Program-made: the position numbers and the translations under genes | Shown here: in pieces, positions 40,689 through 52,349 of the stretch | Layout of the letters: every line of letters begins with the position of its first letter | Position numbering within the stretch: the first letter of the stretch is position 1 | Origin: Rattus norvegicus | Lineage: Eukaryota; Chordata; Mammalia; Rodentia; Muridae | Assembly: GCF_036323735.1 (NCBI RefSeq) | Contig: NC_086037.1 | Span: 54,832,002 to 54,896,001 of the forward strand | Direction of reading: 5' to 3' | Length of the DNA: 64,000 nucleotides | Notes under the pieces: generated by a model | What the model was told of the DNA's origin: nothing | Databases searched by the model: none | What the model saw: only the letters and a program-made list of their open reading frames with translations

Positions 40689-42420
40689 ATGGGGACTTCT
40701 CAAGTCTCACCCAATTTTTCTGGCTCTTCAGGAGCTGTTTAAAAGGAAAAGGCTTAAGGTAAAAAGAAACACTATAGAGAGATTTCTTAGTGAATTACTA
40801 CACCTTGGTTCGCGATCTCTGGGAATCTCACGATAGACAGCTGAGATAAGCTAAAAAAAGATTTAAATTTTGCTTGAGAGCAATGATTCTTAAAGGCGGA
40901 GTTTCAGCCGGTATGGCACTTAGTGCGTAGCTGCCTAAAAGATCAGAAATGCTGTCAACAGGCTATAAAAAAAGGACAGGCTGTGTTAGAAATGCTACAG
41001 GAAAAATGATCTAAAAAGGCTAAAAGTGAGGTGAGAGAGGACTCTAGAAAAAAAAGAACAAGAAAAAAAAATTTTCTGCTTTTAGTGACCAGACCTTCAA
41101 CTCTTGCTCACAGAAAGAGGGTGCTCATTAAGAGAAGTTCTTTAAGGAGCCTGCCTTATCTGCTGGCCCTATTCCAAGAGAGGAGCCAGTCTCCAGCATT
41201 AAATTACTTTTCTCACTGGTCATCATTAACATGGAGAATGCCTTTGATCCTATCCCCACAGCAGCCAGTTCCTGCCCCTGTGGTCGAAATGTCCCAGGTT
41301 GGGGGACAGAGAAGCCCCTAAAATAGTTTCAAAAAATCTACTACAAACAGTGAAGAACTTTGTTTTGTTTTGCCAGTCAGAATTTAAAATTCAGGCTTTG
41401 GCTGTGGCCAAGGTCAGGATTAATGTTTTCTTTTCCATGGGCCTTTAGCCCACTGAGAAAGTTTGGTAAAGGGCTGCTACTGAGGTCCTGAAAGCCCCAG
41501 GTGAACTGGTTACAATTCTTTTGTCAGCTGCTTAGTATCTAACACCCAGGTTCTAACTGTCTCTCCATCCTTTTGTTATTAGTTCTTACTGGAAGCCTAG
41601 TGCCATTTAGAGGATGGGTCTCTTGAGCGATAAAGCCACTGAGCTGGCACTAAAGGAAGGTACTCCTTAAGGGAAAATCTAAGTCCAGAGAGACAACCAG
41701 TAACAGATAGACTGCCCCTCTGCTCACTTTTCTGTTTCACAGACACAAGGTCTTTTTGTCCCAAGAAAGCCTCCTGGCTTAGCTGTGTGACTAAATGCTA
41801 TTTGCCCTCTTCAGTGGACCTCTATTCTCAAGATTCCCTTGTTTTCTCACCATCCCATTTAAGATGCTTGTTAGTAACTGTTACAGGTCTCCTTTACCAC
41901 CGAGGAAAGACAGAATCCTACTAGAGGCCAGAAAAAGTGTTCCAGAGATGGATAGAAGGCCCTCACTTCTGCCTGCTCTCTTCAGACGCCTAAAGGTAGG
42001 GAGTGCCAGGTCTGCCGCCAGGCTCCAAGGGTGGGTCTCTGAGGGGCTAAAAAATGCCCCACCAATCTGGCTAAGATAAGGAAAGGATATAAAGAAAATG
42101 TTACAGAAATTTAAAGGGTTAAGTTAAGTTGCTGAGAGTTAGTATAAGTTACAGAGAAAATAAGGTTAAAAAAAGAGGTAAAAAGAACAGAAAGCTAGAG
42201 AAGAAAAGAGAAAGAAAGTTAAGAAGAGGAAGTTAGAGAGCTAAAGAGGGATAAAAGACGAGAGAGGAACATATACTGGCCACAGTAGTTAGGGAACCTA
42301 GGAAGATAGTACCTGACAACAAAAGAGAATTCCTGGCTAAAGATCAGTGTGCCTAATACGAAGAAAAAGGACATTGGGTCAGGGACTGCCCCAGAAAGAA
42401 CAAGAGGGGACACTGGAGAG
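40689..42420 (+). pseudogene. Defective gag remnant
   Basis: An ATGGGG start at 40689, in the position of a matrix start, leads into a short frame. After that the region is only open in pieces. At 42341-42400 a CCHC zinc-knuckle remnant of the nucleocapsid is readable (K-G-H-W-V-R-D-C-P), with an in-frame TAA just after the first Cys and the second Cys apparently lost. Matrix, capsid and nucleocapsid cannot be made from this copy. Region limits are approximate. Confidence 0.75.
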
Positions 42421-44460
42421 CCTCTTGGTGCTGGCTATACACAGAGATAGAAGGGAAGCCCGCCCAGTTGTTTTGTGGATACAGGGACCCAATGCTCTGT
42501 GCTCCTATGCCCCCCTGTGGGCCAATATCCAAAGACCTTGAGTGCAAGGAGCTACTGACAACGAACAATACTTATGGACTGCCCGAAGAACAGTGGACCT
42601 TGGTGTGGGCCGGGTAACCCACCCACTAATTCATGGTCATCCCTGACTGCCCCTATCCCTTGCTCATGAGAAAATTGCTCTCCAAATTGGCTTGCGTGGG
42701 CTGAAATGGCTGGATGAGGCCATGTGTATACATATCTATAGACTGTGTATGTGGAGCTTAAGACCTGTCTCAGTACACCAGTAACTGATGCTGGGAGATG
42801 AATGGCTTAGTGCTTTTCTGCCTGGAACACACCGTTCCTGCCAGCCGGGCACTAACAATTATCACCCAATCCAGGACTTAAACTGTGATAGAGTGGCTGA
42901 TGTTTTGCCTTTGGATAGAGTGTCCCTAAAGATGGGACCACTGGTCAGCTGCCATGGACTAGATTCTCCACCGGTTGGGGACAATCTGGTCACCTCGCTG
43001 CCCAATCCGGACCTGGAGCCACCACAGCACGAGTGTCAAACACTGACAGAAGCACATGGGTGGAGGAAAGACCTCTGCGACTGGCTGATTGACCCCTGCT
43101 GAAAGCCGAGGACCTTGTCCACAGACGGGAACAGTTCTCTTCATGAATGAAGGTCAGAGACAAGTGGGTGCTGCCATGGTGGACAACACAATGTCATCTA
43201 GAATGGCTGAACCCCAACCCCCCCAGCACATCAGCGCCACAGATGTCTTTGCCATCTCTTAGATGCCCTGATGAAGCCAACAACTGTGAGTACTATTCAT
43301 TGCTTAGGATATCAGGAGGAAAGAGATTCAGTGACATGGGACAGTAACAAAACAGATAAAGTGGCTCGAGAAATGGTTATACAGGAGCCTATCCTGGTTA
43401 CAGGCCTACAAGAGACAGCCACTGGGAACTGAGATTGGACTAAGGGATGGCCTCACTTAGAATGTACAACAGAAAAAAAGGCCCAAGTTGTTTAAAAGAT
43501 AAAAGGACAATGACACACTTGGGGAGAAAGCTATACCCCCCAAAGAACAAACAAAAGACTCACTTTGCCAAATTAAGAAATAGACTCATTTAAGAGATAA
43601 GAAGTTTGTCTAAATAGTTAAAATATATATAATAGACTTTAAGATTTTAGCCAAGAGAGACAGTAAAAAGTATAAGATATGTCAATAAGTAAATGCTTAA
43701 CAAGCAAACAGGGCAAAGAGACCTAGAGAGTTTAGTGAAAAGTCGAAGTGAACTTCACTGAGATAAAACCAGAAAAATATAATCACAAGTATCTCCTAGT
43801 GCTTGTAGATACTTTTTCAGGAATAGATAGAAGCTTTCCTCACCAAACGAGAGACGGCCTCTACAATCATCAAGAAGATACTAGAAGAAATCTTCCCCAG
43901 GTCTAGAATGCCCAAGGTAATCTGGTCAGACAACGGCCCTACTTTCGTTGCCAAGGTAAGCCAGGGTGTGGCCAAGTATTTAGAGGTCGATTAGAAATTA
44001 CATTATATTTACAGACCTCAAAGTTCAGGACAGATAGAGTAAATAAATAAAATTTTAAAAGAGACCCTAAACAAATTGACCATAGAGACTGGCACAGATT
44101 GGGTGACACTCCTTCCCTCTTGCTCTCTTCAGAGCAAGAAATACCCCTTCCAGATTCAGCCTTACCCCCTTTGAGATCTTATATGGGGCCTCAGCTCCCC
44201 TGACTGTATTAGATGATGTTACTGAACCAACTTGTCATAGTGCCATAGTAATAATGATTTGTGTGCCAGGCTAAAAGACCTACAGGTGATACAGAAAGAA
44301 ATCTGCTCACAGCTGACAGCAGCCTATGCTCCGAAGACCCCTGAGACATCCCATCAGTTCCAGGCCGGAAGCAGCTACACTGAGCCCAGACACTCGAGCC
44401 TCGCTGGAAAGGACCGTACCTGGTGCTGCTGACCACCCTGACAGCCGTCAATTCTCAGCC
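42421..44460 (+). pseudogene. Defective pro-pol remnant (protease, RT edge, RNase H, integrase)
   Basis: Pieces appear in the canonical order but in changing frames. A protease active-site motif V-D-T-G is at 42475-42486. An RT N-terminal segment (PGTNNYHPIQDL) is at about 42844-42879. A connection/RNase H start (EAHGWRKDL) is at about 43048-43080. An integrase core with a D-N-G-P motif lies within about 43750-43990, followed by a C-terminal part. The RT palm with its catalytic Asp pair is absent; only about 170 bp separate the RT edge from the RNase H edge. Many stops and shifts make it inactive. Confidence 0.85.
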
Positions 44461-45340
44461 CTCACCAGCCGTGTACTTACTAGCTGTTAGGGCTGAGAGC
44501 TGGGACCTAGAGGGAAATTCAGTCATGTTTGTCCTGGGTTCCATCGAGATAGGTGGGGGGATAGGCTTGATTTCTATTACAAATGATGTAACATTACATA
44601 TGTTAGTACTCCTAACACTTCTTGGGACTGTGCCTCAGGGATCACAACCTGTATAAGTTTAAAAGTTCTAAAAGACAGTCATGACCTTGATATATAGGTT
44701 CAGATAGTGTCCAGATAGAATCCTGATGCTAAAAACTTAATAAAAAAAAGAGTTGAGAATTACTTAGGGCTAGGGCTATCTAGGTGCTGCAAGGGCAGCA
44801 CAAGGACATCTGCTGTTGCCCTACAATACAAAGCTTATAGAGAATTCAGAACTGCCATTGACTCAGATATAAAAAGAATGAAAGACTTTTTAGCTGACCT
44901 CCAAGAATACCTAACCTCCCTCTCAGAGGTAGTCCTTCAAAATAAGAAAAGATCAGACCTGATATTCCTTAAAGAAGGAATCTGTGTGCTACACTGAAAG
45001 AAAAATGCTGCTTCTATACAGACCATTCAGGAGTAATTAAAGACTCCATAAATAAACTTAGAAAAAGGTTAGACAAAAGACAGACAGAAAAACACATCAG
45101 AGATAGTTCGAGAGCTAGTTTAGTAGATCTCCCTGGATGACTACCCTACTCTCTGCTACAGCTGGGCCATTATTAATAATTTTCTTGGTTTTAGTTTTTG
45201 GCTCCTGCGTGACAAACAGGTTAATTGCTTTTGTTAAAAATCGAGTGGGTGCTGTGCGGTTGATGGTTGTGAGACAACAGTACCAGTCAGTTAGGACAAC
45301 TGGTGAGACCAAATACGAGACTTGATATCAAAATTCTAAG
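44461..45340 (+). pseudogene. Defective env remnant (transmembrane subunit)
   Basis: Almost no surface-subunit sequence is left. From about 44760 the ectodomain of the transmembrane subunit is readable (LQEYLTSLSE, then LQNKKRSDLIFLKEG at about 44937-44981), ending at a TGA at 44996. Further stops follow. A separate open frame (45137-45325, 62 codons) covers a hydrophobic anchor (PLLIIFLVLVFGSC) and a cytoplasmic tail. No complete envelope protein is encoded. Confidence 0.8.
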
Positions 45341-45356
45341 ATTAGAATTATTTAGT

Positions 45357-45371
45357 AGGAGAAGACGGGAA
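45357..45371 (+). promoter_or_regulatory. Polypurine tract
   Basis: AGGAGAAGACGGGAA lies immediately before the 3' LTR, as required for plus-strand priming. It has one pyrimidine. Confidence 0.75.
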
Positions 45372-46106
45372 TGAAAAGAAAATTATACGAATACTAGGTT
45401 TAAAAATATAAAATTAAAAGAGTTAGCCCCAAAAGCCACAAACTCAGGGCTAAGCCCTGCCGCCAGGAATAGCAGGCCATAAAGATAAAGAAAAGGAATG
45501 CAAGAACCAGCTCAGGCTATCGAGGACTGAGCCATAAACCATCCAAAGACATCCCCCCAGCTTACTCAGAGTCATACTTTAACCAGATGTCCTCCAGACC
45601 CTGATAAGCCCCTACTTGTGCTTTTCAGCCATTGTGTCCTGCAGAGAGCACTCCAAGAAACCGGACAGCCCAAGCCTAACCAGAGGTGTTTCAAATACAA
45701 ATGCTCCATCAGTTTTGACAAACGTTTAAAAATAATGAGGACCTGAAGACCCTACCCTTCTCCTGATTTAGTAGCTCTGTTCCAGGAACCAGGGGGCCAT
45801 AAAACCTTCTGGCGTCCCCTTATCTCCTGGAGCCATAAAACAATCTTGTAACTTGTGGTACATTCCCCTTTGACATCCCCCATCCCCTGGTGCTCACAGC
45901 CTCTGCCTTTAAATACTCTTTTTCCCAGCCTCTCGGGGCCGACACCTCTGTCTCCTGCGCGGGATACGTGTCGGCCCGGAGATCTCTGTAATAGGTCTCC
46001 GTAATAAACCTCGCCTTTGCTTATTACATCCAAAATGGTCTCTCTGTGTCTGGGGTCCGCGATTTCCCAAGACTTGAGTAAGGGTCTCTCTGCGTGGGAT
46101 CTTTCA
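45372..46106 (+). repeat. 3' LTR
   Basis: 735 bp, the same length as the 5' copy and identical to it as far as I can read. It is followed by the GTAA duplication. Confidence 0.96.
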
Positions 46107-46110
46107 GTAA

Positions 46111-47045
46111 AAGAAACAGGTTGGGGGGGGCAACAAGTGGGAGCCTCCAAGGAGTAAAGAAGAAAAATTAGGAGAAAAAAAGGAAAGACGTTAGCTCATG
46201 TGAAATGCACCCGGGTGTGTTGTTAAACACGCGTGGAGAAGTTAGGGGAGGGTCACTCCCTAAGTTTCCAGTGGAGGCTGGACACAGGGATACTGGAGTC
46301 AGAGATTGTCTGGAGCAAACAGTAAATTCTTTGGGGAGCTGTCTTAATACCTGGATCATCCTAAGGAGGTGAGTTTGGTTTGTTGAAAACTGTGTTCCTG
46401 CTTGGTTCAAATCTCGAAGCTATTAATGGTTGAGAAAGGGCTCAGGGAATCCTGGCAAGAGTTTGTGGTCAAGGAGAGACTCTGTCAACTCCATGCCTTC
46501 TGGATCCTACTGAGGACTGACTGTGTGTACCCAACAGCGGAATGGTCTTGTGGGGTACTCTTACTAACTGAAAACAGTCTAAATATGCCTGCAAACATTG
46601 CCGTAAGAGTATGTTCTGCTCAGGACACACATCTACTGCAGCCTCCTTGGTCCCTTTCACAGATTCGCACAGGCACCCTCCTGAGACATGACCTGTAAGT
46701 TCCTCCCCAAAGCCCAATGCCCAGATACCTCACCTGGGAAGAGACAACATCAAGAGAGTCCTGGCTTGTGGGATACCTCCTTCTAGCCATGAGCAGGGAT
46801 TAGAAGAATTAGTAATAAGGTGTTCATAGACTCCAAAGGGAGCTATAGATTCATAGTAATCCTCATCCAAATCATGACTTGTTTTAGTATAAAAAGTACC
46901 TAATTTAGTCTTAAAGCATTTTTACACATGAGCATCACAGCACTGTAGCCGAAAGGGGGACAACTCAGATTTCCATTAATGGCATTACAATAAAATTATA
47001 TAGTAGAATAAATATATATGTATATGTATGTGTGTATATATGAAT
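46111..47045. other. Unannotated stretch after the provirus
   Basis: No gene or clear repeat is recognised. Short frames at 46168-46717 lack known domains. Confidence 0.5.
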
Positions 47046-47052
47046 ACAAGGG

Positions 47053-47285
47053 GCAACTGGAGAGATGACTCAGCCATTAAGAGCCCTGGCTGCTCTTCCA
47101 GGGAACCGAGAGGTTCAATTCCTAGCACCCAGTGGCAGCAGCGCCCAACCACTTGTAATTCCAGAGGATCCAACGCCCTCTACTGGCTTCTGTGGGCATC
47201 GCTCACATATACGTGCTTCACATAGATACGTGGAGACAAAGACACTTTGACGTGTATTTAAAAATTAAAGTAAATCTTAAAAAAC
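47053..47285 (+). repeat. B2 SINE carrying a CTCF-like core
   Basis: Sense B2: 'actggagagatgactcagcc', 'gagccctggctgctcttcca'. It contains CCAGTAGAGGGCGTT on the minus strand (47172-47186). Confidence 0.85.
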
Positions 47286-47716
47286 ATTCACAGTGAAAGA
47301 GAATAAATTAGCAACACAGGCCTCAACATCGTTGGGCCTGGAAAATATTAGGCTGAGTGAAAGACGCCAGTCAGAAATACTGCGCGTGTGGTTCTGTTGA
47401 TACCAAATGAGTAGCGAAGGCAAACTCACGGAGCCTGAAGCAGGATCCGCTGGCTGCCTGAGGCTGGGCGTGAGGAGCAGGGCAGGAAATGAGTGTTTGC
47501 CAGTGTCACTGCGTGCTGGGGTGAGGGGTATGTTCTAAATTGATCACGGTGCTGCTTGCAGAACCCTTAATATACTAAAGAGCAACAAGTACACACTGTG
47601 AGATAAGATATAGGATAAGGGGCTACATTTCCATGACACTTTCAAAAATGGCAGAAGGGAATGAGATCTTTGGACACCCAGCTGGAATATGTGTTGGCAT
47701 TTAAATGAAGTTCACA

Positions 47717-47801
47717 GGGTTGGGGATTTAGCTCAGTGGTAGAGCGCTTGCCTAGGAAGCGCAAGGCCCTGGGTTCGGTCCCCAGCTCCAAAAAAAAGAA
47801 C

Positions 47802-47834
<33 letters not shown>
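47717..47834 (+). repeat. ID element with long A-rich tail
   Basis: Near-consensus ID followed by about 45 nt of A with one AACC interruption, a sign of recent insertion. Confidence 0.96.
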
Positions 47835-47836
<2 letters not shown>

Positions 47837-47863
47837 ACGTTCACGCTGTTTTAAATTAGCTTT

Positions 47864-47960
47864 GTTTTGAGACAAGGTCTTCCTGTGTTCTTCAGGCTGG
47901 CCTCGAACCTAAGATCCCCACCACGCTGAGATTCCAGTTACACACCACCATGCCCAGATA
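47864..47960 (-). repeat. B1 SINE
   Basis: 'tttgagacaaggtcttcctg' and 'ggctggcctcgaacctaaga' antisense. Confidence 0.8.
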
Positions 47961-48146
47961 TTTAAAACATTAAAACATTTAAAAGAAAACAAAGGCAAAA
48001 ACACAAACAAAGCAAAAACCTCCTGCAAGATGATCAGTTTATATTTATCTGTTCACAGTGAAAATTGGTTTTTCTCACGGAGAGTGTGACATCATTTCAG
48101 ACTTTAGCATTCTGAAATGGAAAACATTTTTTCCCCTCTTAAAGGA

Positions 48147-48290
48147 AAAAAAATACGTGTATTTTCTGTGTGTGCATGGGAGGTGACATACACAAGTCAG
48201 AGGACACTTTCAGCAGTCTGTTCTTTCCTTCCATCCTATGAGATGCTGGGTACAATTCAGGACACCAGGTGTGGGGGCAGGTGCTTTCAG
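48147..48290 (-). repeat. B3-type SINE
   Basis: 'gggaggtgacatacacaagt', 'tacaattcaggacaccaggt', diverged antisense B3. Confidence 0.65.
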
Positions 48291-48296
48291 CTGCAG

Positions 48297-48427
48297 AGCC
48301 ACCTGGAAGAGGCACCTGGAAGAGGCACCTGGAAGAGGCACCTGGAAGAGGCACCTGGAAGAGGCACCTGGAAGAGGCACCTGGAAGAGGCACCTGGAAG
48401 ACCTGATTTTTTTTTTTTTTTTTTTTT
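48297..48427 (+). repeat. 13-bp minisatellite followed by poly-T
   Basis: About eight exact copies of GAAGAGGCACCTG run head to tail (48297-48400), then about 20 T. The frames that read through it are repeat artefacts. Confidence 0.95.
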
Positions 48428-48878
48428 TGGAAGGCCACACTTACAGGAATTAGTTTGGGAAGAACTGGATGTAGTGACCTTGTTATCACTGGTTCATCTC
48501 AGGGTACAAAGGGCTTATTTTTTTCCTGACTCAGGAATTTCATAATGGAAGCAGGGCAAATGTCAGCTGGACTCCAACACTTCAGCTTTCTCATTCGATA
48601 GTTCTAGAAAAACAACTGGTATTTCTGTAAGAGCGAATTAGCGTGTATGCTAGACGAGTTCGCTGTCTTTGGATCTTGGGTTGTCTGTTATGAAACTGTG
48701 AATGAGAATCAATCCACTCTAATGCAATCCACTCTAATGTGTGTCGCTCACTTCAGGGCTCCAGTGTTTTACCATATCAGTCCTTTCTTCTTTCCTCTCT
48801 GTTTTCTTTCAAAGAAATTCCTAGACATCACCTTTCCCCCCCAAACACTTCAGTAAATATCTAAAACTATTATTTCTA

Positions 48879-49015
48879 GGCAGGCACAGTAGTGATTACC
48901 TGTAATCACAGCACCTAGCAGGCTAAGGCAGGAGGATGGCTGTGAATTGAGGGCTAACCTGAGCTATGTAGTGAGCTCAGGTCAGCCTGGAATACATAGT
49001 AAATCTTATGTAGAC

Positions 49016-49052
<37 letters not shown>
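48879..49052 (+). repeat. B1 SINE with (CA)n tail
   Basis: 'ggcaggcacagtagtgatta' to 'gtcagcctggaatacatag', then (AC)n at 49016-49052. Confidence 0.8.
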
Positions 49053-49056
<4 letters not shown>

Positions 49057-49221
49057 GGGGTGCATCCCACACATCTGTGGAACGTGTGGATACCTCTGGA
49101 GGCAAGAAGAGGGCATTAGATCCCTGGACTAGAGTCAGGAAGCATGCATCTCTGATACAGATGCTAGAAATTTAACTCAGGTCCTGTGCTCTGAGCCACT
49201 GAGCCATCTCCCCGGTCCTGT

Positions 49222-49338
49222 GTTTGTGTTGATACAGGGTCTCACTTGGTAGCTTAGGCTAACTTTGAACTCACAGCGGTTCTCCTGCCTCAGCCTTCCA
49301 GTGTTGGGATTATGGATGCATGCCATCATGCATGGCTG
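49222..49338 (-). repeat. B1 SINE
   Basis: 'tgatacagggtctcacttgg' to 'ttgggattatggatgcatgc'. Confidence 0.8.
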
Positions 49339-49594
49339 AGAGCTCTCTTCTGAGCCCATAGTTCAAGATTAACCTTTGGATGGGATTGGATTCATTCAGG
49401 CTTTTAAACTCCTAACTTTACCTGGGTCTAAGCCTTCTTTCCTAGGGCTGACCTGCACGACAGTTGTCTATTGCAACAGGGCCGTTTCAAGCGAATTTGT
49501 GTCCTTGTTTCTATTCCTTGGGAGACTACTTTTCTCTCTTTTGAGACTGATTGTAAACCTGAAAATATTTCTTGGTTAAATGTTTTTTCCTTAC

Positions 49595-49738
49595 ATTTAT
49601 TTACGTGTGGTGGGAGGGGAAGGGTGTATATAGGAGGCCAGGGGACAACAGGTGCGAACTGACTGTCTTCTTCCACCTTCTAGGTCTCAGGGATTGAACT
49701 CAGGGGATCAGGTGTGGAGGCGAGCATCTTTGCCCTCG
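49595..49738 (-). repeat. B3-type SINE
   Basis: 'ggaggccaggggacaacagg', 'gggattgaactcaggggatc'. Confidence 0.75.
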
Positions 49739-49739
49739 G

Positions 49740-51000
49740 GTCCAGTCCTTGGCTTTGATCTGGCATTCCCAGCTGGGTGTTTCGAATCTTAGACAGCTTA
49801 GTGTTATTTGCTTTGCTGTGTTGTCATGGAAACCCCATAGCCCTCTGCTCCCTCTCTACCGCAGAATCTCCAGCCCATGCAGATGACATTTAATGCTCTT
49901 ACCAAGCTCTCCAACACAATGATTCCATCCCTGCTGTGGCAGTCAGCTCGAAACTGCTTGTTTATAGCGTAGACTCTGACTGACCTTCTTCAGGGCGTCC
50001 CCTCCCTGCTCTAAGTCTCCACCTTTGAAACACTTTATCTTTGAAACCGTTCTCTATTCTGCCTTTCATTTTCTTTGGGTCTCAACATATAGGAGATTTC
50101 AATATCTCTCAGCGTACATTTCCAGCATCCTAACCTCATGCCTGTCTCCTATTGTGAACACGAGAAGCTATGGTGGGTGAGGCGGTCAGACTCCTCACCC
50201 AACCCCACTACCACTCATTTCAGTGTTTCTACAGCAACTGCTGCTTTTGCTTTAAGAAGTATGGAGTCCTAGAGGCTCTGTTTATACTCACTTTCCGGTT
50301 CGGCCTTCTCCACAAGTTGACGATTCTCAAATGTGTATCTCCAGGCTAGACCCTCTCGCCTGAACTTCAGACCTGCACAGCTGACTGCCTCTTCTATGCT
50401 CCACGTAGAGATCTTAGAAAGCATCACCAGTCTAGGATTTCTGAGGTCCCACTCAGAATGGCGCTGCCCACATCCATCTTCTTCCAGTGGAACCCCGCCC
50501 CCTTCTCAGTGATTGGCCAGATCCTCCGATTCCTACCTGTTTCTAGGTCCAGCCTTCCACACATCCCTTAGATCCGGCCCCTCCTTCCCTGCTCACCAAT
50601 GTCTAACTTCTCCACAACCTCTTAACTGGCTTCATCTACCTTTAACCTCAGAACTATCTGAACAATCACCAGTGTTTAAAAACCCCCAAACCCAATTGTG
50701 TTACGTTTCTAATCCCCCGTTGGTGTTGAGGACTACTCAGAGGAACCAGCTCTCTCCTTTCTACCATGCAGGTTCCAGGGCACAAACTCAAGTCATCCAT
50801 CAAGTATGACAGCGAACATGGTTGCCTCACAGGTCCACTTCACTTTATTTATTTATTTTTTCAAGACAGGGCGTAGTGGTTAGTTTTAGTGAAACAAACA
50901 CAAAACTCATTTGACGTAAACCCAGACTCATCTGGGGAGGGAGGGTCTCAGGCAAGGCTGTCCTGTGGGACACGTTTGTGGGCGTTTTCTTTCTTTATTA
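49740..51000. other. Unannotated stretch
   Basis: No gene is supported. The frame at 50513-50809 has no recognisable domain. Confidence 0.5.
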
Positions 51001-51005
51001 TTTTT

Positions 51006-51180
51006 TAAAGATTGATTTATTTTATTTTATGTATACGATGGCTTGCCTGCATGTCTGCAAGTGTACTGTTTGAATGGCTGTGCCCTCAGAAGTCAGAAGA
51101 GAGTGTTGGATCCCCTGGAACTAGACTTACAGATAGCTGTGAGCCACCGTGTGGGAGAAGTGTACCAGGGTCCTCGAAAA
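51006..51180 (-). repeat. Diverged B2/B3 SINE
   Basis: 'agtcagaagagagtgttgga' and 'acagatagctgtgagccacc' antisense; the head is missing. Confidence 0.7.
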
Positions 51181-51213
51181 AAGCAACATGTGCTTTTTTT
51201 CTTTCCTTTTTAA

Positions 51214-51375
51214 ATACAGGGTTTCTCTCTGTGTAGCCCTGGCTGTCCTAGAACCCACTATATAGTCCAGGCGGTTCTAGAACTCTCTACGGAGTCCAGG
51301 CTGGCCTTGAACTCACAGAGGTCCGCCTGTCTCTGCCTCACAAGTGCTGCATCAAAGGTGTGCGCCGCCACGATC
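51214..51375 (-). repeat. B1 SINE
   Basis: 'cagggtttctctctgtgtag', 'ggctggccttgaactcacag' and 'cacaagtgctgcatcaaagg'. The middle segment is partly duplicated. Confidence 0.9.
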
Positions 51376-51379
51376 AGGA

Positions 51380-52345
51380 ACAAAGTGCTCTTGATTGCTG
51401 AGTCACCACTTAAGGCTGATGTGGGAAAAGCCAGCCCACTGTGGTGGTGTCACTCTGGGCTGGTGGTCTTGGGCGGTATAAGAAAGCAGACTGAGCAAAC
51501 GGTGGAGAGCAATCGAGTAAGCAGAAGTCCTCCACACTGCCTGCCTCTGCTCCTGCTTGAGTTCTGCCCAGATTTTACTCAGCGACGGATTGAGATCAGA
51601 ACACATAAGCCAATGGACCCGTTTCTTCCCAGGTTGTTTTTGGTTATGGTTCTTATCACAACAGATAGCAAACCAGGACACTGAGTCTCTCACTGAACCT
51701 GGAGCTCAGGGATTCAGCAGGAAGGTCTAGCCAGCGAGCCCCAAGCATCCTTCCTCGCCAGCACTGGGATCACAGAGTCACGGCACTGGGCCTGGTGTTT
51801 GACACGGATGCTGGGGTCCTGGCTTGGGCCTTGCTCCTCCTGTCCCGTACCTATGGGTAATGCCACGCTTCCCATGCAGGTCTGCTGCGCAGACTCTCGC
51901 CTCTGTGTGCTATTATCTCTTATTTACTCTTTGAACTGCAGCTCGGGGAAACTCGCTGTTACCTTTCGGCTTCGGTCGGTTTCCTTTCCCTCATTGCTTT
52001 TTAATCTGGTTTGGTAATAACGAAGATTGGACTGACTCCAGGAGTTAACGAGCATCTATCTTCTCCATCAGAGGGTGGATTCTAGGGCTGTGGCCATTCT
52101 GTTTAGCACTGTCTCCTGGCATTTTGTGTTGAATAAATGAATGAATGCCAGTACCAGGAAAATCCTGAAGGAAAGATATGATACCTTTGACCTCTGTGGT
52201 CACCTGCACACACGTGCATGTAACCACACACTGACACATGACTTAAAAAAGTCTCAGAGGTTTTTTTGTCGTAGTTAAATGTTTTTTAAAACATTACTTG
52301 TGAACATCATTAAATATATAATTTGTCAAAATTTCGGATTATCTC
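51380..52345. other. Unannotated stretch
   Basis: No gene or clear repeat is recognised. Confidence 0.5.
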
Positions 52346-52349
52346 CACA

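Larger units (their letters stand above)
38200..46106 (+). mobile_element. Class I (gammaretrovirus-like) endogenous provirus, coding-defective
   Basis: A complete proviral outline of 7.9 kb: LTR, primer site, leader, gag-pro-pol-env remnants, polypurine tract, LTR, bounded by GTAA at 38196-38199 and 46107-46110. A 4-bp duplication and a tRNA-Pro-type primer site fit a gammaretrovirus-like lineage. The two 735-bp LTRs read as identical by eye, so insertion was recent. The interior is riddled with stops and shifts and lacks most of the RT core and most of the surface envelope region. It therefore appears to be a non-autonomous copy that depended on proteins from another element. Confidence 0.95.

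Noticed and set aside
48117..48545. 142-codon frame with repeated residues
   Set aside because: It is a translation of the 13-bp minisatellite and poly-T. The unit is not a multiple of three and is open in several frames by chance.
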